From a virus, in the IMG/VR virus record IMGVR_UViG_3300032282_004797, positions 1 through 55,939 of that record: a stretch of 55,939 bases of DNA. One strand, 5' to 3'. The notes beneath the pieces were generated by a model, which searched no databases, was not told where the DNA came from, and saw nothing but the letters and a program-made list of their open reading frames with translations. Shown here piece after piece: positions 15,826 through 24,670 of the stretch. Every line of letters begins with the position of its first letter. Within the stretch, counting starts at the first letter, position 1. The translations under genes and the position numbers were made by a program.

Positions 15826-16410
15826 ATGAGCAACAAATTAGAGAATTTAGACATGGGTGAACTTTTTGATGATGAAACCAAAAATGAATTGGATAGCATT
15901 TTAAAACAAACTCAACACATGATGGGTGATTGGGATTACGACCCAGCCACAATGTCAATTAAGTTAAAAGTGTCTTTTATTAACAAATCAAATAATCCTG
16001 ACCCAACCTATGAAAAGGAAGGTGATAGCGGTTTTGATATTAGAGCTTTTATCGATAAACCAATTGATATTGAGCCAGGTTGTAGGGCGTTAATCAAAAC
16101 GGGTTTATATTTTGAAATACCTTATGGTTATGAATTACAAGTTAGATCTAGAAGTGGTTTAGCTTTAAATAACGGTGTTATTGTTTTAAATAGCCCTGGA
16201 ACTGTTGATTCTGGGTACAGAGGTGAAATTGGTATTATATTGCATAATACCGATAAATTAAACCCATTTTATGTACATAATGGTGATAGAATTGCACAAG
16301 GTGTTATTGCCGCTGTACAAACAATGGGTAAAACAAAATTCATAAAAACTGATACACTATCAAGTAGTGATAGAGGTTCTGGTGGTTTTGGTTCAACTGG
16401 AGTTAGTTAA
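15826..16410 (+). CDS. dut: dUTPase, trimeric type
   Basis: A 194-residue dUTP diphosphatase that makes dUMP and keeps uracil out of phage DNA. All five motifs are visible: DSGFDIRA (from D67), RSRSGLALNNGV, NSPGTVDSGYRGEI, RIAQGV and the C-terminal RGSGGFGSTG arm. The first 45 residues are an extra acidic extension not found in typical enzymes of about 150 residues. It sits inside the glycan operon between two unrelated genes and overlaps the next start as TAATG. Confidence 0.97.
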   Translation: MSNKLENLDMGELFDDETKNELDSILKQTQHMMGDWDYDPATMSIKLKVSFINKSNNPDPTYEKEGDSGFDIRAFIDKPIDIEPGCRALIKTGLYFEIPYGYELQVRSRSGLALNNGVIVLNSPGTVDSGYRGEIGIILHNTDKLNPFYVHNGDRIAQGVIAAVQTMGKTKFIKTDTLSSSDRGSGGFGSTGVS

Positions 16411-16715
16411 TGATAGTATTTAAAGACCAAATAAGGGCCTATAAAGCAATTACACCCGATGTATTAAACCAAATAGAATACAAAACTGTTTGGTCTGGTA
16501 AAAGAATTGAGGTTGGTGACAAAGTTTTGTACGCATTTGTATACCCCTTAAATTCAGAAGATTATAAATTAGCTACCTTTCTTGAGCGTGAACTTGATGA
16601 AGTTAATCAAATGTTTACATTCATTCAAACAATAAAAGGTATTATACCTGTATTAAAATATAAGAATGATAATCTTGTGAGAGATTTAATCATAGAAGAA
16701 GAGGATGAGTCATAA
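16410..16715 (+). CDS. Small hypothetical protein
   Basis: A 101-residue protein, not recognised. It shows beta strands and a charged C-terminus (LIIEEEDES) and has no membrane segment. It is coupled to dut by TAATG and overlaps the next glycosyltransferase by 11 nt, so it is a true member of the operon. Confidence 0.6.
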   Translation: MIVFKDQIRAYKAITPDVLNQIEYKTVWSGKRIEVGDKVLYAFVYPLNSEDYKLATFLERELDEVNQMFTFIQTIKGIIPVLKYKNDNLVRDLIIEEEDES

Positions 16716-18138
16716 AATTAGTGTTGTTTTCTCAACAAGAAAAATAGATGAAAATTTTATTGAGCATGTTAAGAAAACCTGTATGTATAAAGGTGTTGAA
16801 GTTTTGCCGTATGAAAATAATGGTGAATATTCTTTAACGGAAATATATAATAAGGGTTTAAATGATGCGTCAAGTGACATTGTTATTTTTTGCCATGATG
16901 ATATATTATTTGAGACAAATAATTGGGGTGAAAAGGTTTTAAAAGCTTTTGAAAAAAACCCTGAATACGGTATCCTTGGTGTTGCTGGGACAAACCATAT
17001 GATTAGTGGTATGTGGTGGGAAATACGTAACGCTATGCATGGTACCGTAAAACATACTGACGGTACAAAAGTATGGGCGAACAAGTATTCAGCTAATTAT
17101 GGTAATCAATTAAAAGAGATGATTGCCGTTGACGGTTTATTTATAGCCCTAAATAAGGGAAAGATTAAACATTCTTTTGATGAAACATTTAATGGTTTTC
17201 ATTTTTATGATATTTCATTCTGTTTAAAAAACCATTTAGATGGTGTAAAAATAGGTCTAATCTCAAATATTTTAATATTACATAAATCCGTTGGTCAAGT
17301 CAACGAACAATGGGGTGAAAATAAAACTTTATTTGAAAAAATATATGGTGATCAATTACCAATATGTTTGAATGATGAAACAAAACATGTAATTTTTGAT
17401 AAAGAATTACCGAAGATTGATATGCATGTTCTTTGTTGGAATGAGGAAAAAATAATACCTTATTTCCTAAATCACTATGGTAATTTAGTTAGTAACATTT
17501 ATGTTTATGATAACAAATCAAATGACAATAGTGTTAAATTGTTAAAGTCACACCCAAAAGTTACTGTAATACCATACGATACCAATAATGAAATTAGAGA
17601 TGACGCTTATTTGCAGATAAAAAATAACGCTTGGAAAAATTCTGTTGGAAAAGCTGATATTGTTATTGTTTGTGATATGGACGAGTTTTTATATTCTGAA
17701 GACTTAAAATCGACTATTATCGAATTTAATAATAGTGAATTTACTGTCGTAAAGCCAACTGGTTATGACATGATAGTTAATGAATTTGATTTTGATTATA
17801 AAAGTAAATTAACGGATTTAATTAAAACTGGTTATAGAAATGATTTATTTGATAAATTTTTAATGTTTAAACCAAATAATATTAAAGAAATTAATTATAG
17901 AGGTGGTTGTCATTTTGCTAACCCAATTGGTGAAGTAAGACTATTTATAGATAAATTAACACTTTTACACTATAAAAGATTAGGTTTAAAATATCATTTA
18001 AAAAAAATGCGATCATATAAAAAAAGACTAAGCGATTTTAATAAAAAATATAATTTAGGTTATGAATATGGTTTTGACGAAAATAAACATATAGAAGATT
18101 TTACTGATTGTTTGGGTAAATCTGAGATATGCATCTAA
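16705..18138 (+). CDS. Two-domain glycosyltransferase (two GT2/GT-A type modules)
   Basis: A 477-residue protein that looks like two GT-A domains joined. Residues 1-215 have the StrF-like pattern: ISVVFSTRK, DIVIFCHDDI with the DxD-type acidic pair, and GTNHMISGMWW. From about residue 230 a second module begins IDMHVLCWNEEKIIPYF with YVYDNKSNDNS and IVCDMDEFLY, like the Glyco_tranf_2_4/GT92-type enzymes. Two active sites in one chain could add two sugars in sequence. It is predicted to be cytoplasmic. It overlaps the gene before by 11 nt. Confidence 0.8.
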   Translation: MSHKISVVFSTRKIDENFIEHVKKTCMYKGVEVLPYENNGEYSLTEIYNKGLNDASSDIVIFCHDDILFETNNWGEKVLKAFEKNPEYGILGVAGTNHMISGMWWEIRNAMHGTVKHTDGTKVWANKYSANYGNQLKEMIAVDGLFIALNKGKIKHSFDETFNGFHFYDISFCLKNHLDGVKIGLISNILILHKSVGQVNEQWGENKTLFEKIYGDQLPICLNDETKHVIFDKELPKIDMHVLCWNEEKIIPYFLNHYGNLVSNIYVYDNKSNDNSVKLLKSHPKVTVIPYDTNNEIRDDAYLQIKNNAWKNSVGKADIVIVCDMDEFLYSEDLKSTIIEFNNSEFTVVKPTGYDMIVNEFDFDYKSKLTDLIKTGYRNDLFDKFLMFKPNNIKEINYRGGCHFANPIGEVRLFIDKLTLLHYKRLGLKYHLKKMRSYKKRLSDFNKKYNLGYEYGFDENKHIEDFTDCLGKSEICI

Positions 18139-18151
18139 CCAAAATTAAATA

Positions 18152-19249
18152 ATGGGTTATTTTAAGGTAAAAAATAGGTTTGGTAAAAATATTAAAGAAA
18201 CCGAAATATATGAAAAAACATATGAATTAGTTGATACTGATATTACTGAGGATAGACTTGAAAAACATGAAAAAATTTCATTTAAAAAAAAATATATTAA
18301 ATCTGATAAAGAAGTTTTTGTTGGAGATATTTTGGTTAATGACCCCCCATTACCAGAAAACCATGAAATAAAAAAGGTTAAAACTAAACCAGGAAATCTT
18401 ACCATCAAAAAGGGTGTTGTAGTTAATGATAGTTTAAAATATTCTAAACCAAACAATTTAAATGATAGTGAAGAACGGTTTGATGGCAGATTTATTGGTG
18501 TTAATAACGAAAGAACGGAAAAAATAGCTGTCTTAGTTCATTGTTATTTTATTGACGTTTTATTACACACATTACTACCTAAATTATTACCATTAGCTAA
18601 ACACGCTGATTTTTATTTTAATTTTATAAAAAATGATGATGTTATTAACCAAACAATGGCGTTAGAAGTTATTAAATCAAATTTTGATAACTACACCATA
18701 AATTATACAAACAGAAATATTGGTAGAGACATAAACGGACAATTTAATAACCTAAAAAAAATCTATGAAAATGATAAAACATATGATTTTTATTTATTAG
18801 TTCATACTAAAAAATCTAAACATATGGTTAGATCTGCGGCTCAAAGTTGGCTTGGTGATTTATTAAACGGTACTATTGGTAATTACGATAAAATTAATGA
18901 AATACTAGATTCTTTCAAAAACAATGAAAAAATTGGTATAATTGGTTCAGAAGATAAAAAGTTAAGAACGTTAAGGGATTGTTTTGAATTGAATGTAGAT
19001 AAATATAATGAACTTTGTAGGTTATTAAAAATTGATAAAAACCTTGATACATATTTTATTGCTGGTACCATGTTTTGGATTAGATCTGAAGTTTTAGACC
19101 ATTATTTAAGAAAGAAAAATATTTTAAAATTATTCACATCAAAATTAGAAGAAAATAAATTAATTGATGGCGATTGGCATCATGCAATGGAGAGACTTTA
19201 CGGTACTTTATGTTATAATTTAGGTTATACTGTTAATGAGGAAAAATAA
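18152..19249 (+). CDS. RgpF-like (rhamnan synthesis F) glycosyltransferase-type protein
   Basis: A 365-residue protein. Residues from about 125 match the RgpF family: IAVLVHCYFID, NRNIGRDINGQF, YLLVHTKKSKH, FIAGTMFWIRSEVL and a final WHHAMERLYGTLCY. Family members build rhamnose-containing or other cell-wall polysaccharides. The first 120 residues are Lys/Asp/Glu-rich without a recognised fold and may be a partner-binding extension. It is part of the GT run; the next gene starts 12 nt later. Confidence 0.78.
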   Translation: MGYFKVKNRFGKNIKETEIYEKTYELVDTDITEDRLEKHEKISFKKKYIKSDKEVFVGDILVNDPPLPENHEIKKVKTKPGNLTIKKGVVVNDSLKYSKPNNLNDSEERFDGRFIGVNNERTEKIAVLVHCYFIDVLLHTLLPKLLPLAKHADFYFNFIKNDDVINQTMALEVIKSNFDNYTINYTNRNIGRDINGQFNNLKKIYENDKTYDFYLLVHTKKSKHMVRSAAQSWLGDLLNGTIGNYDKINEILDSFKNNEKIGIIGSEDKKLRTLRDCFELNVDKYNELCRLLKIDKNLDTYFIAGTMFWIRSEVLDHYLRKKNILKLFTSKLEENKLIDGDWHHAMERLYGTLCYNLGYTVNEEK

Positions 19250-19261
19250 CACAAATTTATT

Positions 19262-19711
19262 ATGATTAATGAGATAACTAAAATATTGATAGATTTTGAT
19301 GGTGTCTTAACAGACGGTAAAATCTATTACACGCACAATGGTGAACAATTTAAAGGTATTAATACCCGTGATGTTAGGGCTATTAGAGAATTAATATCGA
19401 ATGGTTATGATGTGGTTATATTAACGGCAAGTAGTTGGCCAGGTTCAAAAACTTTTGCTAAAAAAACTGGGTCAGAGATTGTTATATCAAAAGATAAAAA
19501 ACTTTTTGCTGAGCAACTAAATGAAAAATTTATTGCCGTTGGTGATGATGTTTGGGATCTTGGTTTAATAGAAAAATCAGAAAGATTCTTTGCACCAAAA
19601 GATTGCGATAGAGCAATTCGTTATAACAGTAATAAAGTTGAAATACTTAACAGTAAAGGTGGTGAAGGTGTTATAGCCGAACTTGTCCATTGTCTATTAA
19701 ATAAAAATTAA
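19262..19711 (+). CDS. KdsC-like HAD phosphatase
   Basis: A 149-residue HAD-superfamily phosphatase of the C0 (KdsC/YrbI) type. The nucleophile motif is LIDFDGVLTDG (D11, D13). The NTRDVRAIREL region and VVILTASSW match motif II. VGDDVWDLG is motif IV with the metal-binding acids. The relatives hydrolyse KDO 8-phosphate or the 9-phosphate of sialic acids. The chain is about 40 residues shorter than E. coli KdsC, and the substrate here cannot be read from sequence. It starts ATG after an RgpF-like gene and is coupled to the next GT by a TAATG overlap. Confidence 0.85.
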   Translation: MINEITKILIDFDGVLTDGKIYYTHNGEQFKGINTRDVRAIRELISNGYDVVILTASSWPGSKTFAKKTGSEIVISKDKKLFAEQLNEKFIAVGDDVWDLGLIEKSERFFAPKDCDRAIRYNSNKVEILNSKGGEGVIAELVHCLLNKN

Positions 19712-20823
19712 TGAATCAAACTAAAACAAAAATAGTTAAAGTAAAACCCGAAAAAAATATATTAAAGTTTTTTAGGGAATACGATAATTTTTTAATTGAT
19801 GACCAAGAAATTAACATTAACCAAAATAAAACAGGTATAAATATATTAATAACATGCCCATCATTTAAAGTACCACACGGTGGTATTAGAGTTATTTTAG
19901 AATGGGCTAATAGATTAAATAAATGGCATAATATTGTTATTTTTGTTAAAGATAATGTTAAAAAATGTGATTGGTTTAATATCGATGAGGACATTACCAT
20001 CAACGGTAGTTTAAAAAATTTACACAGATGTAATTGTGTTATAATTACAAGCCCACACACAATTTTTGTTCAAGATAATTTACATAAAAAACAAAAATGT
20101 TTTATTTTCATGCAAATGATGGAACATATGTTCATACCAAATAACATGAATTGGTATAATGATTGCGTAAAATTTTATAACTCAAAACACCCATTATTTT
20201 CTATTTCAAAATGGAATATTGAAATGTTAAAAAACAATTTTAAAAGATCAGGTATGATCCATTACATCGGTAACGGTGTTAACTTTAAAGATTTTACAAT
20301 TAATCGTGAACCAAAAAAAAATAATAATTACGTTTTAGTCGAAGGTTGGGAATCAACTAACCCAACTAAAGATTTTAATCATATAGCCGCAAAAGTGGCT
20401 AAAAAATTAAAAAAAGATGGTTATAAAATAATAGCATACTCAAATGTTGATTTATATACGTTAAAAAATGTGCCAGATGAGTTTTACAAAAACCCGTCAA
20501 TTGGTAAATTAAATGAACTATATGATAAAGCTACTATCTTAATAAAAGCTAGTCAATATGACGCTAGAAGTTGCTCACCAATGGAAGCTATGACTAAAGG
20601 TACACCAACCGTTAGAGCTATAACTAAAGGTGATGATGATCTAATAGATGGTTATAACGCCATAATAGTTCCATATGACGAAACAAGTCTTTATAACGCT
20701 GCTACTAACTTATTAAATAATAAAATATTGATGGATAACTTATCAATTAATTGTTTAAACTATGTTGAAGCCTTCAACTGGGATTTTTGGGTGGATGAAA
20801 TAAATCAAATAATAATAAAATAA
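19711..20823 (+). CDS. Glycosyltransferase, GT4-like
   Basis: A 370-residue GT-B enzyme. N-terminal: NILITCPSFKVPHGGIRVILEWANRL, with the usual glycine loop. C-terminal: YDKATILIKASQYDARSCSPMEAMTKGTPTV, which is the conserved donor-binding region with the EAM glutamate. The first 45 residues are an extra charged extension. It starts inside the stop of the KdsC-like gene. Confidence 0.85.
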   Translation: MNQTKTKIVKVKPEKNILKFFREYDNFLIDDQEININQNKTGINILITCPSFKVPHGGIRVILEWANRLNKWHNIVIFVKDNVKKCDWFNIDEDITINGSLKNLHRCNCVIITSPHTIFVQDNLHKKQKCFIFMQMMEHMFIPNNMNWYNDCVKFYNSKHPLFSISKWNIEMLKNNFKRSGMIHYIGNGVNFKDFTINREPKKNNNYVLVEGWESTNPTKDFNHIAAKVAKKLKKDGYKIIAYSNVDLYTLKNVPDEFYKNPSIGKLNELYDKATILIKASQYDARSCSPMEAMTKGTPTVRAITKGDDDLIDGYNAIIVPYDETSLYNAATNLLNNKILMDNLSINCLNYVEAFNWDFWVDEINQIIIK

Positions 20824-20833
20824 AAATAATCAT

Positions 20834-21481
20834 ATGGATAATAAAATTTGCATAATATCTTTAAAATATTTAGAACCTTATTGGGAATCAACAAAAAATA
20901 ATATAGAAAAAACTGGGTTACCAGTAATATACGTAGATAGGGAAGGTATTGGCTCAATGAGTAAAGCTTTTAATAGTGCTATACCATTACTAAAAGAAAA
21001 ATTTGGGGACAACCAACCAGATTATTTATTTTTTGTTACTAATATTAATTTTAATTTAGAAACAGTTAATTCTTTAATAGATAGAATGGATAAAAGTGGT
21101 TTTGGTGGTATACACCCAACACATAATAGTCACCATAATACCCATCATAAAGATGGTAGTAATAGTTTAAAAGAAACACCTTTTATTGAATGGACAGCAC
21201 CAATCATAAGAACAGATCTTTTTCTTAATTTACCATTGGATGAAGATTTTAAATATTGGTATTTTGATTTAGTTTGGAGTTATCAAGCTAAAAAAATGGG
21301 TTATAAAATTGGTGTTGATCATAACACATCTGTTGGTCACACATACCTTTTAGATAATCAAAATGAACATACAATATCAAAATTAAGAAATCAATTAAGG
21401 TGGTATTGGGACCCTTTTGAACAAAATGAATTGGTTAAGAAATATGGTATTAATTGGAGAAATTTATTGTGGGGTAGATAA
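20834..21481 (+). CDS. GT2-like glycosyltransferase-type protein
   Basis: A 215-residue protein with a compact GT-A look: IGSMSKAFNSAIPLL, then DYLFFVTNINF in place of a DxD motif, and FIEWTAPIIRTDLF with YFDLVWSYQAKKMG. The metal-binding DxD is not evident (TNIN). This raises the question of whether it is active or uses another acidic site. The His-rich loop (HNSHHNTHHKDG) is unusual. Confidence 0.65.
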   Translation: MDNKICIISLKYLEPYWESTKNNIEKTGLPVIYVDREGIGSMSKAFNSAIPLLKEKFGDNQPDYLFFVTNINFNLETVNSLIDRMDKSGFGGIHPTHNSHHNTHHKDGSNSLKETPFIEWTAPIIRTDLFLNLPLDEDFKYWYFDLVWSYQAKKMGYKIGVDHNTSVGHTYLLDNQNEHTISKLRNQLRWYWDPFEQNELVKKYGINWRNLLWGR

Positions 21482-21494
21482 TAAAATATAAAAT

Positions 21495-22139
21495 ATGACA
21501 ACATTAGAATTACATGGAATAGCACATGAACTTGGTTTTTGGAAAGAATTTGTTAAAACGGATAGATTTATTAATGGTTGGGTTGGTAAAATTAAAACAC
21601 CCGAACTAAATAATAAAGTAGCTGAGTTTATTTTAAATAATAAAAACAATAATATTTTGGATGTGGGTAGTGGCGCTGTTTCTTTATTAAACGGTTTAAA
21701 TAATGATTCAAATTTAATTACATGCGATCCGTTAGGTGCATTATATGAATTAATTTTTGATTATAACATGTATGGTATTTTACCACCGTTAACTTATCCA
21801 GCTGAAGAATTACCATATGAAAATGAGTTTGATATTGTACATATATCAAATGCTTTAGACCATGCACAAGACCCTAAACTATCTGTTGATAAACTATTAA
21901 AAGCGACTAAAATTGGTGGACACCTAATAATCCAAGGTTTTGAATGTGAAGGTACGTTTGAAAATTGGCTTGGTTTTCACCAATGGGATTTACAATATAA
22001 AAACCAAGGGCTAACATTGACAGACAAGAATAATAATGAAATACTTTTAATTGATAACACAAAACATAACGTCATAATGGGTGAAAGTTTTGATATCGGT
22101 AATAATAAAAAATGGTTAATATGCATCATTAATAAATAA
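21495..22139 (+). CDS. SAM-dependent methyltransferase (class I)
   Basis: A 214-residue protein. ILDVGSGAVSLLNGL is the SAM-binding glycine motif, ITCDPLG supplies the acidic residue at the end of strand 2, and FDIVHISNALDHAQDP matches motif IV of Methyltransf_11-type enzymes. It lies in the GT operon, so it probably methylates a sugar or a glycan intermediate. No DNA methylase motif (NPPY) is present. Confidence 0.83.
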   Translation: MTTLELHGIAHELGFWKEFVKTDRFINGWVGKIKTPELNNKVAEFILNNKNNNILDVGSGAVSLLNGLNNDSNLITCDPLGALYELIFDYNMYGILPPLTYPAEELPYENEFDIVHISNALDHAQDPKLSVDKLLKATKIGGHLIIQGFECEGTFENWLGFHQWDLQYKNQGLTLTDKNNNEILLIDNTKHNVIMGESFDIGNNKKWLICIINK

Positions 22140-22149
22140 AAACAAATCT

Positions 22150-22914
22150 ATGAATATAAATAAAACAAAAACATCTTCTAGAAGAACAAGAAAAAAATTA
22201 ACGCCTGAAGAAGAGTTTGAAGCTCTTGAAAGTATTACCCGTGCACATAGTGGTAATATCTTAGACAAAATGAGAGTTGATATTAAATGCAAAACCCAAA
22301 ATCAAAAGGCGCTCATTACTGAGATAAAAAACAAAGAAATAGTTATTTGTTCTGGGTTACCAGGTACAGGTAAAACGTTCTTATCTTGCGCTGTAGCGTT
22401 AGAACTCCTCAAAAGTGACCCAAGATACCGAAAAATTGTTATCGTTAAATCTGTGACAACTTTAAAGGATGAAGAAATCGGATTCCTAAAAGGTACCATG
22501 AAAGAAAAGATGGAACCGTTTATGTATTCTTTTATGCATAATTTTGAAAAAGTAATTGGTAAACACAATGTTGAGCTTTTAAGAGCTAATAATATGATTG
22601 AAGAAATGCCAATTGCATATATGAGAGGTATTAACATCGATAATTCAATTACAATTATTGACGAGGCCCAAAACATTTCAATTGATAATATTAGAACTAT
22701 TATGACCAGACTTGGCGAGAATTCTAAAATGATATTCTTGGGTGATGAAAATCAAATTGATATGAAAAAGAAGGGTGAAAGTTCTTTAAATTTCATTATC
22801 CAAAAATTTAGCGATTTTGATGAAGTTGGTACAATCACATTGGGTGAAGATGATGTTGTTAGGAACCCATTAATCAAAAAAATAGAGAAAATATTTAACG
22901 AAAGTAAAATGTAG
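22150..22914 (+). CDS. PhoH-like ATPase
   Basis: A 254-residue PhoH-family protein, common in T4-like phages of water and soil. SGLPGTGKT is Walker A (G74-K75-T76), ITIIDEAQN is Walker B, and FLGDENQID together with VRNP are the RNA-helicase-like motifs shared with superfamily 1. Function in phages is unknown; ATP-dependent RNA or phosphate-related roles have been proposed. A Lys/Arg-rich N-terminus of about 25 residues precedes the domain. Confidence 0.92.
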   Translation: MNINKTKTSSRRTRKKLTPEEEFEALESITRAHSGNILDKMRVDIKCKTQNQKALITEIKNKEIVICSGLPGTGKTFLSCAVALELLKSDPRYRKIVIVKSVTTLKDEEIGFLKGTMKEKMEPFMYSFMHNFEKVIGKHNVELLRANNMIEEMPIAYMRGINIDNSITIIDEAQNISIDNIRTIMTRLGENSKMIFLGDENQIDMKKKGESSLNFIIQKFSDFDEVGTITLGEDDVVRNPLIKKIEKIFNESKM

Positions 22915-22936
22915 TCTTTATTTTAACCCAAAACCC

Positions 22937-22965
22937 TATTATTTTTATTAAAAATAAAAAATAGT
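22937..22965 (+). repeat. AT-rich inverted repeat before the HAD-like gene
   Basis: In the 51-nt gap before the ATG at 22966, CTATT ... AATAG arms flank an exact ATTTTT-ATT-AAAAAT inverted repeat. It would form a weak A/T hairpin in the leader directly ahead of the start codon. No TATATTTG or late motif is seen here. Confidence 0.3.
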
Positions 22966-23601
22966 ATGGTAATAGGTATTACAATAAATAACATTTTAAG
23001 GGAACACATTAGTAAACTAAAGGATTTATATGAATTTGAGTTTGAAAAAGAACCCATTTTACCTATAAATCCTTTTGATTTATCTAAATCTTTCCCAGAT
23101 ATTGAGGGTGAAATTGTCGACACAAATTTTGAGGTTGGCAAAGAATTGGAGCTGTCCGAAAATAAAAAAGACACTTCTTTTAATTTAAGTAGATTCATGT
23201 ATGAAGATGCGTGTTTTGAAGTATTTGGCCGTGTTGAAGAGAGCCAACCAGGTATCATTAAACAGGTATGTGATTTTTCTAACAAAAATAAGATCAAAAT
23301 TGTCTTATTAAATAATGAAAGCCAAAGATCAAAATCGGCAACATTATTCTTCCTGAGTAAAAACTATTATAACCTAGAACAAATAATCTTTCCTAGTAAA
23401 TGGAAGGATTTTTGGTCGTATTGTGATGTTTTGGTTACTGATAACCCTAAGTTATTAAAAACCAAACCAAAAGATAAAATATCTATAAAACACAAAAATG
23501 ATTTTAATGTTGACATTAAATCAGATTATACTATAATTAACATTGAAGAATTATTCAAAATCTTAAAAAAATTAAAGAAAGAACAAAATGGAAAAAACTA
23601 A
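22966..23601 (+). CDS. HAD/5'-nucleotidase-like protein lacking the nucleophile Asp
   Basis: A 211-residue protein. The start IGITINNILRE sits where HAD phosphatases have (I/V)xxDxDG(V/I)L, but both Asp are replaced. KIVLLNNESQRSKSATLFFLS and then WSYCDVLVTDNP resemble the rest of 5'(3')-deoxynucleotidase-like phage proteins. If this reading is right the protein has lost catalysis and may bind a nucleotide or a partner. It overlaps the next gene by 14 nt. Confidence 0.55.
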   Translation: MVIGITINNILREHISKLKDLYEFEFEKEPILPINPFDLSKSFPDIEGEIVDTNFEVGKELELSENKKDTSFNLSRFMYEDACFEVFGRVEESQPGIIKQVCDFSNKNKIKIVLLNNESQRSKSATLFFLSKNYYNLEQIIFPSKWKDFWSYCDVLVTDNPKLLKTKPKDKISIKHKNDFNVDIKSDYTIINIEELFKILKKLKKEQNGKN

Positions 23602-24670
23602 CGAAATAGTTAAAAACATTGAGTCAGCTATAAGCAAGATTCAAAACAAAGAACAAAAAATTGTTTTCTTGGTGCCAGATACCAAGGGTAACGCTAAATC
23701 AAGTGTTATCCATCTCTATAAACAGGCGTTAACACTAAAAAATTTAGGTTATAACGTTAGTATGTTACATGAGAAAAATGATTACATTAAAGTTGGGTCA
23801 TGGTTGTCACCAGAATGTGACGAGCTAGAGCATTTATCAATCGAAGATAACAACCTTGTTGTTGGTGCCTCAGATTTTATCATAGTACCAGAGGTATATG
23901 GTAGTGTGTTTGAACAAATTAATAAAATGCCTTTAGAAAAGGTTATTTATGTACAATCATTTGATTATATGCTTGAGGCTTTCTCCCCTGGTAAATCTTG
24001 GGTTGATTTAGGCGCTGAGGAATGTATAACAACATCAAACTCACTTAAAACAATGATTGAGGATACGGTCCCAGTTGAAGACGTTCAATTTATTGAACCA
24101 GCGATTTCAGATAAAACGTTTACTTTAAATGATAAACCGCAAAAACCAATTATTGCCATCTATTGTCGTGAGGCTAGAAAAGCAGCAAAAATGATTAAAT
24201 CATTCTATTTGAAATATCCTATCTATAGGTTCGTTTCTTTTAAAGATATGCATACAATGCCACAGGATACTTTTGCTAATAACTTAAAAGAATGTTGTGT
24301 TTCTATATGGATTGACGATGATTCATCATTTGGTAGATATCCAGTTGAATCTATTAAGTGTAACGTACCTGTTATTGGTAAGGTACCTAATATTATCCCA
24401 GAATGGATGACGGATGAAAACGGTGTTTGGGTTTATGATGAGAATCAAATACCTGAAATCCTATCTAGTTACATTAAAAATTGGTTGGAAGATACTTTAC
24501 CAGAGAATTTGTTAAATGTCGCAAAAACAGTTGAGAACAGATATACTGAAGAGGTTTTTGAGAAAAACACTAAAGAGGTTTATGAATACCTGTTCAATAA
24601 AAAAATCTCAAAACTAGAAACAATAAAAGAAAATTTTAAAAAAGAAGTGGAACAAAATGAACAAAACTAA
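23588..24670 (+). CDS. Glycosyltransferase, GT-B type
   Basis: A 360-residue protein. KIVFLVPDTKGNAKSSVIHLYKQAL and then VIYVQSFDYMLEAF form the N-terminal half. The C-terminal half has CCVSIWIDDDSSFGRYPVESIKCNVPVIG, a donor-site region with the conserved Glu before the small residue-rich turn. A short charged tail (about 30 residues) follows the domain. It overlaps the genes on both sides by 14 nt, so it is strongly coupled to them. Confidence 0.78.
   Translation: MEKTNEIVKNIESAISKIQNKEQKIVFLVPDTKGNAKSSVIHLYKQALTLKNLGYNVSMLHEKNDYIKVGSWLSPECDELEHLSIEDNNLVVGASDFIIVPEVYGSVFEQINKMPLEKVIYVQSFDYMLEAFSPGKSWVDLGAEECITTSNSLKTMIEDTVPVEDVQFIEPAISDKTFTLNDKPQKPIIAIYCREARKAAKMIKSFYLKYPIYRFVSFKDMHTMPQDTFANNLKECCVSIWIDDDSSFGRYPVESIKCNVPVIGKVPNIIPEWMTDENGVWVYDENQIPEILSSYIKNWLEDTLPENLLNVAKTVENRYTEEVFEKNTKEVYEYLFNKKISKLETIKENFKKEVEQNEQN

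Noticed and set aside
21495-22139. DNA methyltransferase
   Set aside because: The protein has a class I SAM fold but no NPPY/DPPY-type catalytic motif or target-recognition domain; the setting points to sugar methylation.
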